Of a DNA stretch of 64,000 bases, positions 13,132-22,724 are shown in pieces (position 1 is the first letter of the stretch; each line of letters opens with the position of its first letter). The notes beneath the pieces are model-generated. The model searched no databases. It was not told the origin of the DNA and was given only the letters and a program-made list of their open reading frames with translations. Position numbers and translations under genes: made by a program. This DNA comes from Pyxicephalus adspersus (lineage: Eukaryota > Chordata > Amphibia > Anura > Pyxicephalidae), in contig NC_092861.1 in NCBI RefSeq assembly GCF_032062135.1, positions 121,715,060-121,779,059 on the forward strand. Reading direction: 5' to 3'.

Positions 13132-14536
13132 AAATGCTATGTTCACTTTGAATACCTGACCATACATAGCGGGATTTAATGCATATCTAAGTGAATTTAC
13201 ACTGCTCCTTTACCAAATTATCCCTTTGCAGTGTTCTACATGATGCTTTCACTGAAATCTTAAGCAGCATTAAGGCAATATGGAGATTTAACACTGACAA
13301 CCAGCAGAACTGACTTCTACATCCACAGAACCCACTGAAGCTGCATAACACTCTTGCAGTTATAAGGGCCTTTATATTGCCTTTGTCTTCTCAAAGAAAT
13401 TTTACTTTGTTGTAATACCTCCCAATGTTGCCATCAGAAAAGATGGACACCTATTAGAAAAAAGTATGCAGGCTTTGCCATGTCCTTAGTTATGCAGACC
13501 ATGAACAATAATACATTGCATTTTTTTTTCACCATTACTTTTCATTTTGACTGACCTTTCAGAGCAACAAATGCAATAGTAAGCTGTTGAAATTTATGAT
13601 ATATTCAGTGCAATAGTGCAATATAACAATTTACAGGTACAGGATGCGGGCCTCATACCCATTGATCACCTTTTTTACACTGCGTGCCTGGGACAGTCTG
13701 GAAAATATCTTGGGGGGCACATGCAGTTTTTTTAAGGGCAGTGTTTCTTTAAAAATAAAAACAAAATAAATAAGCAAAAGTGTGAAATCCCCATTATTTA
13801 ATAACCAGATGCTTTGGCAGTTAAGCAGTCTGGTTACATTTCATCCTCCCTTCCCATACCTGTGCCAGACTAGTCCTCTTGTCTAGTGCAAGGACAGGGA
13901 CTAATTAGGGGGTTATAGTAGAATATATAGGTCTCCTTTAATAAAGGGTTGAGCACATATCCACCCCCTCCCAGAAAATGCTATATTATTTATATATATT
14001 ATATATATATATAATATATATATTTATATATACTATATATACATATTGATAAATGATTCAGGTTTGCTTATATACTGTAATAATTATGCTAAGTCTTTTC
14101 TAAATTGATTAATAACATAAGTGTATATATACATACATTTTTTAATCTCTTTCTCTCTTTCCCTCTTTATTTATATATAGGTATATATATAAATACATAT
14201 ATATATATATATAAAAATGTATATATATATATATGGAATAAGTAATTTACACATTTCTGTATTACTGTGTACTTCAAATTAACCCCCCGCTGGCTTTAAA
14301 AATCATACCAGTATCTGTAATTATTGTATATTTTCAAAGTTTACAAAATATATGATTGTGTATGGTTTTGCCACTTGGTAAGTTTTGACTTTTACTGACC
14401 ACAAGTATTATCAAATTGCATAATATTTCTATATTTCATTGCAGTGATGAACCGAAAACCAACTAGTCCTATCATTAAACATCAGGATGCCTTGAGCAGT
14501 ATACATGGACTTACCATTCCCGCTTCATCATCTTAA
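676..14536 (+). CDS. PAX1: PAX1 paired-box transcription factor, five-exon gene (joined span)
   Basis: PAX1 is a nuclear DNA-binding regulator of pharyngeal pouch, thymus and sclerotome development (family knowledge). The joined coding parts are 676-679, 1844-2476, 3534-3676, 5346-5565 and 14445-14536, 1092 nt in all, giving 363 residues plus stop. The paired domain spans roughly residues 4-132. An octapeptide, HSVNNILG, lies at about 197-204, and there is no homeodomain, as expected for the PAX1/PAX9 group. PAX1 rather than PAX9 is indicated by [12 protein letters not shown], the motif [12 protein letters not shown], the YSPKMEDW block in exon 3, MTFKH in exon 4 and the ALSSIHGL tail. All introns are GT-AG and every phase agrees. 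The first exon is inferred; exons 2 to 5 are secure. No frameshift or premature stop is seen. Confidence 0.93.
680..1843 (+). other. PAX1 intron 1 (if exon 1 is correct)
   Basis: AT-rich non-coding sequence with a good donor at its start and a pyrimidine-rich acceptor at its end. Around 1560-1670 short units such as 'aaagtgaacat' and 'ttgctttcactata' recur. They resemble fragments of an old inverted-repeat element. Confidence 0.45.
1844..2476 (+). CDS. PAX1: PAX1 exon 2: paired domain and octapeptide
   Basis: The exon follows a pyrimidine-rich acceptor ending 'gccatgcag' and stops at the donor 'aaacag|gtgagt'. It encodes the full paired domain, starting [19 protein letters not shown], with the PAI subdomain first and the RED subdomain after the linker. 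The octapeptide HSVNNILG follows. The reading frame remains open upstream to 1726 by chance. The family N-terminus and the acceptor show that upstream stretch is intron. From memory, human PAX1 has D and G where this protein has E (HIREYK) and N (LLADNVCD). The exon ends one base into a Gly codon. Confidence 0.96.
2477..3533 (+). other. PAX1 intron 2
   Basis: A 1,057-bp intron with GT-AG ends. It holds a (TA)n tract at 2564-2589 and very AT-rich, apparently single-copy sequence. No coding signal is seen. Confidence 0.85.
2564..2589. repeat. (TA)n microsatellite in PAX1 intron 2
   Basis: A pure TA dinucleotide run of 13 units. Confidence 0.95.
3534..3676 (+). CDS. PAX1: PAX1 exon 3
   Basis: The acceptor is 'tgattcag|gtgcc' and the donor 'ccacag|gtaaga'. 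The exon completes the Gly codon from exon 2 and then encodes 47 codons, including [18 protein letters not shown] and DIKYPQ at the end. This matches the PAX1 transactivation region after the octapeptide. It ends on a codon boundary. The same frame stays open into the intron as far as 3802, which is read-through and not coding. Confidence 0.94.
3790..5215. repeat. Decayed AT-rich tandem repeat filling PAX1 intron 3
   Basis: The phrase 'tgcatatattatactat' and variants recur near 4576, 4829, 4953, 5085 and 5167, and the related 'ttatatgtcacactg' recurs between them. Spacings are close to multiples of 41 bp, so a minisatellite with a unit near 40 bp seems likely. The period is an estimate by eye. 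The array is heavily mutated and fills most of the 1,669-bp intron. Confidence 0.6.
5346..5565 (+). CDS. PAX1: PAX1 exon 4: C-terminal activation region
   Basis: The acceptor is 'tgtgctgcag|gccgct' and the donor 'agggaag|gtaggt'. The exon encodes [11 protein letters not shown], then a Pro/Gly/His/Tyr-rich stretch, and ends [18 protein letters not shown]. It begins on a codon boundary and ends one base into the next codon, matching exon 5. It is the most GC-rich stretch of the gene here. Reading on past the donor would give a Gly/Trp-rich tail to a stop near 5654. Mammals have a read-through isoform at this point, but this tail shows no family resemblance by eye. Confidence 0.94.
5571..5627 (+). 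repeat. G-rich minisatellite beside the exon 4 donor
   Basis: The unit 'acctggggtgtac' occurs about three times, partly interleaved with runs of six or seven G. It begins six bases after the exon 4/intron 4 junction. Confidence 0.75.
6103..6104. other. Unresolved bases (NN) inside the (GAAA)n array
   Basis: Two N symbols within the tetranucleotide repeat, probably marking an assembly join or ambiguous repeat length. Confidence 0.95.
6271..6290. repeat. (GATA)n microsatellite
   Basis: Five units of GATA, just right of the GAAA array. Confidence 0.95.
6776..6930 (+). mobile_element. L2-type 3' tail / SINE fragment
   Basis: It begins 'tagattgtaagatcctcggg' and continues with a CTGT-rich body and 'tttgcaacccctattta'. 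It ends in a stem-forming tail like 'cagcgctgcgtaacatg' followed by an (ATT)/(AAT) run. Relatives lie at 15,922-16,050 (minus), 32,763-32,818 (minus), 39,005-39,180, 54,501-54,561 and 59,097-59,217. The tail type is that of L2-clade LINEs and SINEs that use their machinery. Confidence 0.75.
8430..8800. promoter_or_regulatory. Candidate intronic regulatory block in PAX1 intron 4
   Basis: About 370 bp of non-repetitive sequence of mixed composition stand out from AT-rich surroundings. They include a ZNF143-like string (ctgggatttgtagttcc, about 8439-8455) and homeobox-like motifs (ctcattag, ttttatgg). Regulatory status is inferred from texture only. The minus-strand frames here are not recognised. 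Confidence 0.25.
10889..10922. repeat. (AT)n microsatellite
   Basis: A pure AT run of 17 units in PAX1 intron 4. Confidence 0.95.
13091..13130. repeat. (AAT)n microsatellite
   Basis: An AAT run. It sits inside sequence resembling the 15,405-15,580 region (both have 'gcaatg/gctatgttcactttgaa' followed by an ACCATACA-like or CAATCATA-like string), suggesting a shared old repeat. Confidence 0.85.
13982..14045. repeat. AT-rich simple repeat
   Basis: An imperfect run of TA and ATA steps in PAX1 intron 4. Confidence 0.9.
14171..14235. repeat. (TA)n imperfect microsatellite
   Basis: TA runs broken by a few A and G bases, about 210 bp before the exon 5 acceptor. Confidence 0.9.
14445..14536 (+). 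CDS. PAX1: PAX1 exon 5: terminal coding exon
   Basis: The acceptor is 'atttcattgcag|tgatg'. Joined to the single base left by exon 4, it reads V-M-N-R-K-P-T-S-P and ends [15 protein letters not shown] followed by TAA at 14534-14536. This closely resembles the known alternative PAX1 C-terminus, which has RKPPSP and ALSSLHGLPIPAS (family memory). At 30 codons it is too short to stand out as an ORF, and it was found from phase and motif. The 8.9-kb distance from exon 4 is large but ordinary for a frog intron. Confidence 0.9.
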
Positions 14537-15022
14537 CAAACTCTTGACAAGTAATTGGAGACCTTGTTTAACATCTTCATGGACACAAAAAAAAACGGAT
14601 TCATTCCTACACTTTCCAGCTAAATTTGGTTCCTGTTGAGACAAAAAAGGCTGAATATGGGACAAGTCTACACAATCAGAGGTGTCAGCTTCTTCACAGA
14701 AGACTAACAAAAGCAAGGTGAGGAACGATCAGGACGCTGGATGAGATGTTTACTCTGGAGAACTGAGGCCAATGCTGAAAGATTTTTTTCCCTCTTTTCC
14801 AGTTATTTGCTGTCATCTATTCACTTCCTCTATATTCCCCTCTTGTTATCACCATTTCTTTACAACAACAGTTTACAATTTCCATTAACAAGAGGACTCT
14901 TTTTTATGACTCTATGGTTTTGGACTCTAATTTAATTCTTACTGGGGGAATACTTCAAGCTTTTCCAAATGGTTGGACTTTGTATGATGTGAAAATAAAG
15001 TCTCTGCGAGTGTATTGTATAT
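14537..15022 (+). other. PAX1: PAX1 3' UTR (inferred)
   Basis: This is non-coding sequence after the TAA. A canonical AATAAA at 14994-14999 is followed by GT-rich sequence (tgcgagtgtattgta), a plausible cleavage region near 15,015-15,025. A second AATAAA lies at 15039-15044. Short frames on both strands here (for example 14528-14716 minus and 14741-14935 plus) have no family features and are treated as chance. Confidence 0.6.
14994..14999 (+). terminator. PAX1: Polyadenylation signal AATAAA for PAX1
   Basis: A canonical hexamer about 460 bp after the stop codon, followed by a GT-rich stretch. It is the first canonical AATAAA noted after the stop. Use is inferred and needs transcript ends. 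Confidence 0.5.
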
Positions 15023-15921
15023 CATAGATTGTAAATGTAATAAATAACAACAATTTTATTTTATATTTTTATAAACATAAATATCTTAAATAAATGGAAG
15101 AAGACTTGGATATGTGCATTACCACATGGTATGTTTCTTTATCATTGGGTAAATTAGCAAAAAAGGGAACCTGGCATAATGAAAAGGGCTCTTGCAGATT
15201 TAAAGTAAATTTGTTGACTTTGATTGTGAATGAATTAACATTACATCGTAGTCATTCAAGGTCATCTTGAATAATCATAATTATTTTCTTTTCTATGATC
15301 ATAGCTGTGTCAAGAACCCCATTACTTATGTTGACTTGAGTCAGTCAAGTTATTTTACCAAAGAAGCAAAGACTGTTCACTTAGCAGAATAAATAACATC
15401 CTTCCAAAATGCCAGTTTACTAAGCTTAGTAAACAAGGTAATGCAATGTTTACTTTGAACACCCAATCATATACAAGGGTGCTTCCTCATGATTGGATAA
15501 GTGAATAGAACACAGCTTCATCACCTCAAATGAAAATACACTGCACCATGTAAATCGAATCTATTTCCTTAGTAGATCAACCCCATTGGGAGGTAAAGGA
15601 TTAGATTGCAGTTACTCATCAAAGCCTGGAGCATCTTGGGTTTGAGCAATATAAACTTGACAGGGGGTCTATTTTTTCATCACAGTATCCTAAATATAAC
15701 AAAAATGAGAAACAGAAAATCCCTTACTCATGATTACAGGTTTGTAGGAATAAAAATGGACTTGAACTTAAAAAGTGAGAATTGCAATGTTGAAGTGAAA
15801 CCTTTAGCAATGATAATTCTGCAGCACCTTAAAAAGCGTACACCCTAAAAAACATTGAAAAATATAGCAATGTACTTTTGTTTTTGTGAGGTTTTCTAGG
15901 CACATTTGTGGGTACAGACAA
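15023..15921. other. Intergenic stretch after PAX1
   Basis: AT-rich with no gene. Sequence at about 15,405-15,580 has the look of an old inverted-repeat element: 'gtttactaagcttagtaaac' on the left and 'ccttagtagatcaacccc' on the right. Confidence 0.5.
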
Positions 15922-16735
15922 AATAATATTATTATGAATAATATTATCATTATATAATATTATTAATAAACAGGATTTATATTTATACTGTGTACAGACA
16001 GTGACACAGGAGGAAAGGACCCTGCCCCAAAGAGCTTACAATTTAGTAGGTGGGGGAATTTACACACAATAGGATGGGAGATATGTAGTGGTGGGAAGTA
16101 GTGATGGTTTCCAAAGACAGAAGATGGGTAGGCAAGTTTGAAAAAATGGGTTTTGAGTGCTCTATAAATGAGCAGAAAGTAGGAGCAAGCCGAATAGGAT
16201 GAGGAAGACCATTCCAGAGAGTCGGGACAGCTCTAGTCTTGGAGCCGTGCGTGTGATGAGGTTATGAGTGAGGAAGTCATTAGTAGGTCATTGGAAGAAC
16301 AAAGAGAGCGGCTAGGGGAGTATTTTTCTATCAGGTCAGAAAGTTATGTTGGACAAAAACTGTGGAGGGATTTGAAGGCAAAGCACAGGAGCTTGAATTT
16401 GATTTTAAGGTGAAACTGAAGCCAATGATGAGAACTATAAAGAGATGTAGCGGAAGAGGAGCGGTGGGAAGGATGCATGGGTGGGAGTCTGACTGCAGCA
16501 TTCATAATAAATTGTGAAGGAGAGAGTCGGGTTAGTGGAACACCAGAGAGGAGGAGGTTACAGTAGTCCAGACGGGGGATGATGAGTGTGTACAAGGAGT
16601 TTGGTGGTCTCTGGGGACAGGTAGGGGCAGACATTGCTGTATATCTGCAGTGCGGGATGCAGTGAGCATGAAGTGAGCATTGTTAATGACCTGCTGATTC
16701 TTCTCCTTGCTCGAGATATGGGAATGCATAGCCTG
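15922..16735 (-). mobile_element. L2-clade LINE, 3' end with decayed reverse-transcriptase C-terminus
   Basis: The minus strand encodes, in shifting frames, the end of an L2-type ORF2. PRLDYCNLLLSGVPLTRL lies at about 16,524-16,577, followed by NAAVRLPP and HHWLQFHLKIKFKLLCFAFKSL. The known family pattern is SRLDYCN..LL.G.P, then LHWLPV..RI.FK. Downstream, the non-coding end 'attgtaagctctttggggca' runs into an AT/AAT tail at 15,922-15,960. That end is the one seen on the short SINE-like tails elsewhere in the window. The copy is 5'-truncated and frameshifted, so it cannot move by itself. Confidence 0.82.
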
Positions 16736-17689
16736 GAAGCAAAGCCCTGTCTTTTATTAGGATGTATGCCTTCACCACAGAACAAAACAAGGCATGATAG
16801 TAAGGACATAAAACATGGTGAACCAGAAAGTTCAGCTGGTGACTAGTTCTTTGCCTTATTACCTTATTTAAAACACTTTCAGCTTCCAGATTTAAAATTG
16901 AATTTCACAATATATAAGTGTGAGCAGGCAGGATGTTTTTGCAGAAGGGATGCACATGCCAGACAAGGGACATGTCCCATCTACAATAAATCATACTTCC
17001 CTTCCTGTGTGTATTCTATGTGCAGCAAGTGTAAGATGCCGGCATTGGCAGATGTTACATCAACACAGCCTGGCCCATCAAGATGGCCAAAGTATAAAAA
17101 CCTGGAAGAGGACTGGATGAAGATGTTGAAAAACAGAATGTAGATTCTCATGTGCATGATTATTAGTATGAAAAAAAAAAAACAGGATCTCTTGACCATT
17201 TGCTTTTTTGCATATATATGTATATCCTAATATCTGAGCAAATTTGTGAATGGAAATAAAAGTGGCTTTCCACAAGTTACTGGATCAATGGTTCCTTTAC
17301 ATTGTACATAACTAAATAAGTTAGCCCCCAGCACTTTTTCATCCTTTGGTTCTTGACAGCAAAGTCATCCATGAGCTAAGTAATCCATACGAGTGAAGAA
17401 ATCAGAGAAATTAGGATATTTGAAGGGGGTATGGACCAGTAAATATGTAACAAAACACTAAAGAGAAAGGGTATAGTTTCTGTTTGGTTGGTATTGCTAT
17501 TTGTTTACCTGTCTGGAAGATTTAACCTTATTTATTGTAAGGACAAGCTATGCTGGGAAATCTGTCCGAAATAGCTAAAGGGAAATCCAGCATAGCTAAA
17601 GGGTAGACAGATCTATCTTTTGTTTCATTAGTCATCACACATGTTCTGATCCCACTTTATTTGATATAAAGAGAGGATAATGTTTTAAA

Positions 17690-18100
17690 TGAGTTGGCCA
17701 ATTCATAAACGTTCAAGTTGATTGAGCGCATGATAGCATTATCATTGTATAATGTTCCATTTGTCTTTTAATACAAATATTCCAAAGTTTTTAAAACTAA
17801 CACCAGACAATTTATATCAAGCTGATCTTTCATATCTTGCTGACATACGTAGAAAGCAGAGGTGTCTTTGATGTGTAGGCTGTAATTAAACGCCTGATTT
17901 CATATTCATCTGTTGTGAGAGAGGAAATATGGCGACACCATGAACAATAACTGTGTCTCTGGACAGTCCAAAGCAAAGTATTGTTTTTGGTAGTGAGTAT
18001 GCATTGATGAGCTGTTAATTAACTGGATATTCATATCTGGCAGCAGTTTCCGTAAATTTTTGGCAAACAAAGGTTTTGCTTTATATAAAGATCATGTAAC
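17690..18100. promoter_or_regulatory. Candidate distal regulatory block downstream of PAX1
   Basis: A non-repetitive block with clustered factor-like strings: 'gtaattaaacg' and 'gttaattaac' (homeodomain-like), 'aacaataac' (SOX-like), 'ggatattcat' and 'acaaagg'. It does not match any repeat in the window. Conservation is untested. Confidence 0.3.
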
Positions 18101-18959
18101 AAGTTAAACTGGTGGATCACAATAAAACTTGCACTGACTGTCTTTCACAATGCATAGGAGTATATATCACACCATATTAGAAAATATTACAAGAGAGTTT
18201 AAAATTGTTTGCAACACAGTCCACACTTTCCATGAGTTGGGTTTTTCATTAACATATGGTCCCATGTCAGTTCCCAGTAACATGTTCTACCACATAATAA
18301 AGGATCTTAAGAAAGCTTTTCATCCACCAAGACAGAATGACTTTTATGCATTGCCCTTGTTTTGACGAATAAAACACAAACATTTTTTGAACAATGTTGT
18401 TTTTGTCACATGTTACTGTATAAAACTGCTTGTTTAGCATTTTGTCTGCCATTTCAATGATAACTTGGAAAAAAAACTTTAAATAATATAAATCCGAAGC
18501 AGAGAACACAGGCATCCTACATGTGTGGCCATTTAACTCAGTTCAAATCCAACAAAAAAAAAAGTAATGATGTTTGGTTTATTTGATCATACATACTTAT
18601 GGCTTAAATGGTATTAAATCCTCAAAGAATGAAATATAACTAACATCAATCCTCATATAATTCTTGGCTTTGCTGTCCTCTTTTTGTATAAATGTTGTCA
18701 TTCCTATGGCAAAGTAATTCTAAATTCAGTTTGCCCACTAAAGGGTGGTAGGCACTACAATCTACAGAGTCTCACTAATAATGCCATACAAACAAGTGCC
18801 TGCAGATGTGCCACGCAAATCCAGAAAACAAGAGGCAAACACATTGTGGGGGCCACACAGAACTGCTTATTCCCCGAGAAGCCTTTAGTGGGTATGATAC
18901 TGAGTGGAGAGACCGATTGTTTGATAATTGTTAACAAAAAAAGTGCACAACGATGCTGA

Positions 18960-19286
18960 TGGAGGAGGAATGTCGCTGGAAACGAGCGACTGTCCTGGCG
19001 GATCTGTTTGGGCGACGATCGCTCACTATCTATTGTGTGTATGGTCGTTCAGTGATCGTGGATGGTTCTGCAGTACAATTTCTCCGATCCACTTACTGCA
19101 TCGTTCAAATGATCGTTTTTTAGTGTGTGTACAATATTGGTGGATTATGTTTGAACAATCATATCGTTACAGCATGTAGAGAACCGTGCACTATACGATA
19201 GTTCAAAATAATCGTGAATAATCGTTGATCTGTCTTTATTCATTTATTTTCTAACAACAATTGTTGCACATGTGTACCTAGCCTTA
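18960..19286. mobile_element. Inverted-repeat DNA element with ACACATG...TAGCCTTA end
   Basis: The right end 'ttgcacatgtgtacctagcc' is related to both ends of the element at 53,128-53,407. The interior is unusually rich in CGATCG-like strings (gacgatcgctcac, atgatcg, ataatcgtt). The left boundary is not clear. Confidence 0.5.
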
Positions 19287-19750
19287 TATAGGTATTGAGA
19301 TGACAGGCCTTCCATTATCAAGTTTCTTTTGGCTCAAAGGCTAAATGCAAAGAACTGAAATGTGATGTGTTTATTTGTTATTGGCCATGCATGATTAGAA
19401 AAATTTGCAATGATAGTATGTTAAGTTTTATTTAGGTAATTATTTTATTTTATTATTTTTTTAGTATTATTTTACAGAGCAACAGACACATTTTCAGTTT
19501 GCAAAGTACTTCTTCATTTACATTTAATAAGTCACCTGTTTTATTATATAGTATACATGTGTTACAAGACTCATGTTCTATACTTAAGTCAATCTTTACT
19601 TTAAAGCATGCACACCAATCACTGCAATACCACAACATGTAGTACATTTTCATTAACCCACACAAAACTGCTGTTCCTGCTATAAAAAGGCGGAATGGTT
19701 GTATTTGCCCCCAATAGTAGTCTACTTTCATTCTACTGCATTTTTTACTA

Positions 19751-20226
19751 CAGGTAGTCCTCAAATTAGGGACATCTGACATACGGACGTCTCCTAGATA
19801 CGAACGGGGCTTTCCTGTTCGTTCTGTGGAAGATGGAGGCTTGATGGGGGGAGAGGGGGGTTTGCATGACTTGCTGAAGAAATCTTTTACAAAACACAGC
19901 TAAGCTCTTCTGCAAGCTCTTGTAACTCTTTAATGACCAAAAAAAAAAACTCTGCAGTTGTTTCTTTTTGCATATCAAAGCACAGCTTGCTGCAGCAGTT
20001 AATAAATGTCTAGGCTCCATAAAATGTCTTTTTTGCTTTGTTTGTGATTAACTCACGGTAAGGATTTTTTACAGTAACTGACACCACACTGCCTAATAAT
20101 ATGTTGAGACAAACATCTGTCCTGATTGCATTTATTAAAATAATGTACAAGTTCCAACTTACATACAAATTCAACTTAAGAACAAACCTACAGTTCCTAT
20201 GTCGTATGTAACCTGGGGACTACCTA
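19751..20226. mobile_element. Non-autonomous inverted-repeat element, CAGGTAGTCC ends (copy 1)
   Basis: It starts CAGGTAGTCCTCAAATTAGG and ends with TAACCTGGGGACTACCT, an imperfect inverted repeat. The body (cggacgtctcctagatacga, then 'cttaagaacaaacctaca') is nearly the same as the element at 42,094-42,580. No transposase is present. Superfamily is not assigned. Confidence 0.8.
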
Positions 20227-22507
20227 TATATGTTCTGACAGTGATAAAATAATTTCTCTTGCCCTTTTTGCATATCTCATAGTCATTTTGCAGTATTCTG
20301 CTTCTATTACACTTGCATGTTTTTGATGGATGAGAACTTTAGACAAGGCATTGGTGTAGCAAACAATGTCCAATGTTGTGTTGGTTGTACTGCCAGCCTT
20401 GCATAGTTAAGGAATTGAAAAGACATATCTTAAAGCTGAATTCCAATTAGCTCCTGTTCTCCCTGTATAAAAAAGGGTCTAATGCTCATTTAGTCTAAGG
20501 AGATTATCATTATCATAATAAAAATGTATCATTATCATAATATATTATCAGTTCTAGCATGCTGCTTGTTAGTTATAATAACTAAATTACTGATAGCAGC
20601 CAAGGTTTTGTATCAGAAAGACCTTTTCTATACATGGTGCCATATAATCTGTGTAACAATGAGGTTTTATTGACAGGAGAGAACCGTGGAGAAAAAGTGA
20701 CGGCAGTAGTGGTGTGTTGGTAAGGTAAATTTTATGAATGCTCTTTTGATTAAAAATATATTTTTAAAAAATTAAAGAAAAAAAGAGAACTGAATGAAAT
20801 AGTTTTATGAAAATTATTTACCAGGACCTATAACAACATAGGAGATTATATATTTTAGTACTGCAGATAAAGTGTTGCTTTGTAAGGCTCTGGAATAAGG
20901 CAAAGAAACACATTGCAGGCTTCACACCTCTAGCAGGCTGTACATTCTAATGTCAAGTTTTTTGCCTTTTCCTATGGTTGGACAAAGAACCTGGAACATT
21001 ACTGCTTTTGCCATTCTTGGGACAATAAAGACACCTTACCAATGTGAAAAGTGAAGGTTAATGGGGGCACAAAGAAATACATATGGGTATTTTTTTTTAT
21101 TTGTAAAAAAATGTTATGGTTTATGTTAATTTTAAGCTGTTGTCACCTTTTTATCATTTTCTTTACTATATATAACATTTTTAGAATATTTTTTCTTATT
21201 AAATTTTTCTTCAACACCTGAAGACCAGATTTTCCTATTCATATCCCAAACATTATTTTCTTTTAAAGTATTTTCTTTTAAACCCTCTGAGATAAGAAAT
21301 CTAAGTAGTAACATATAAGCGAAACATATTGATTGACACAAAACTCATTTGCTATTATGGTTTTTCATTTATGTTCATACCTCATTTCCAACGCCAATAG
21401 AGATAACTGAAAAAACGCCTTAGCTACTGTGATGAGAATGCGATCCACATGCAAAGCCAATCGTGTGCTCACTTTGTAGTTTCAAATCAATTTCATATTG
21501 CAGATTCAGAAATCCATCTGAAACTGATTAACACTTTGCAGTCATGCTGATAAATTCATAAAACACAATATACAGTGACTGATTTTGTAAGTTTAAATGA
21601 AGAGATATGACTGGGTTTACTTACTTGTTGGTAATAATAAATATCTTTTTGTGTTATATATTCAAATTGGTGCTTTTGCCAGAGGCCTACCCAACAATCA
21701 ATCCTTTTATCCAATTTACTTATCACTGCAAGTACTCAAGTATAAAAATAATTCTGTTCCTGTCCTAAATTGCTCCAGGTCTCAAATCTTCATCCCTTCT
21801 GAAAAGTAGAAGGGGTCTTTCTTTGGGTGTCCAAATCACTGTTTGGTGATAGATATATTTCCTATCAGCTGTCAGTTAGAGAGGAATAGGGATGAGTGAG
21901 ATTTGTAAATTCGATCTCACGGCGAATAGGGCCTTTCTCTCTTACCTTGTAAATTCGACTGTCGAATTCCATTTTTTGGGACCTGCAAGAGCAATCAGCT
22001 CCGCTCCCCTGATTGCTCTTGCAGCCCTACCAGAACTGTAGTATGTGTTCTTGAAAAGGGATTCTCTATCCAAGAACACAGGAGTCCGGTGTGATGATTC
22101 CCATGGCTGCATTCATTCATGAGCACAGCCGTGGGAATCCTTTTGTCAGTGTGCGATCCCCGGGCACTAGAGGTTAAATGAAGACCCTTTTTTCCTACCC
22201 CGAGTCACACTCGAGGTTATCGGTCAGGAGGTGAAAATCACTATCACTAGTGGTACAGCCTGATCAATAGGGAAACATGAAACATTATGAAACAAATGAC
22301 TCCCTATTGTGTAAGCTACATATGTAGCATATAGAAGTAATAGCACAGTAGCGTCAATGTAGTAGATTGTACATGGCTCCAATTATGTGCAATTGCTTAC
22401 TACTACAAAACCCGATTGACCAGACTAGAGTGACATAACTCTTGCACATGTGTAAAGGAGAATATTCATTCCTGGCAGTCAGCTATCCTGACAAAATGTT
22501 ATTCTAT
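20227..22507. other. Intergenic stretch, no gene recognised
   Basis: AT-rich with scattered short frames. A GC-richer stretch around 21,890-22,260 contains 'cgatctcacggcgaatagg' and 'cgagtcacactcgaggtta', and may be an old repeat. A related string 'cccgagtcacacttggggta' appears at about 23,604. Confidence 0.5.
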
Positions 22508-22724
22508 GGACCTGATTTATTAAAGCTCTTCATGGCTGGAGAGGATATACTTTCATCACTGAAGTTGGATGATCCAGCAAACCTAAAATGGATCTGGTCT
22601 CGGACTGAAAAAATTTGCTAACAAATAGCAAGTGACTTTTAAGTAATCCATTCCAGGTTTGCTGGATCACCCGGCTTCACTGATGAAAGTGTATCCTCTA
22701 CAGAGCGATATTAAATCAGGCCCC
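22508..22724. mobile_element. Foldback MITE, GGCCTGATTTATTAAAGC family (copy 1)
   Basis: An almost palindromic element about 215 bp long. The left arm has 'cctgatttattaaagctc', 'ggatatactttcatcact' and 'ggatgatccagcaaacct'; the right arm carries the complements, ending 'ttaaatcaggcccc'. Other copies are at 33,088, 37,370, 47,753, 54,700, 60,196 and 63,893. It codes for nothing. Confidence 0.88.

Larger units (their letters stand above)
5566..14444 (+). other. PAX1 intron 4
   Basis: An 8,879-bp intron with a GTAGGT donor and a TTGCAG acceptor. In order it holds a short GT/GGGG minisatellite (about 5571-5627), a purine-biased tract with (GAAA)n (5880-6745), an L2/SINE tail (6776-6930), a non-repetitive block at 8430-8800, and TA or AAT microsatellites near 10,900, 13,100, 14,000 and 14,200. 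No exon-like sequence was recognised between 5654 and 14,444, though an alternative exon could be missed. Confidence 0.8.
16736..19750. other. Intergenic stretch, no gene recognised
   Basis: AT-rich sequence with chance frames (for example 16,898-17,143 and 18,684-18,959) that match no known family. Two items inside have their own entries: a candidate regulatory block at 17,690-18,100 and an inverted-repeat element at about 18,960-19,286. Confidence 0.5.

Noticed and set aside
16898..17143. 81-codon frame with several Cys
   Set aside because: Cys spacing fits no zinc-binding family, and there are no splice or promoter signals.
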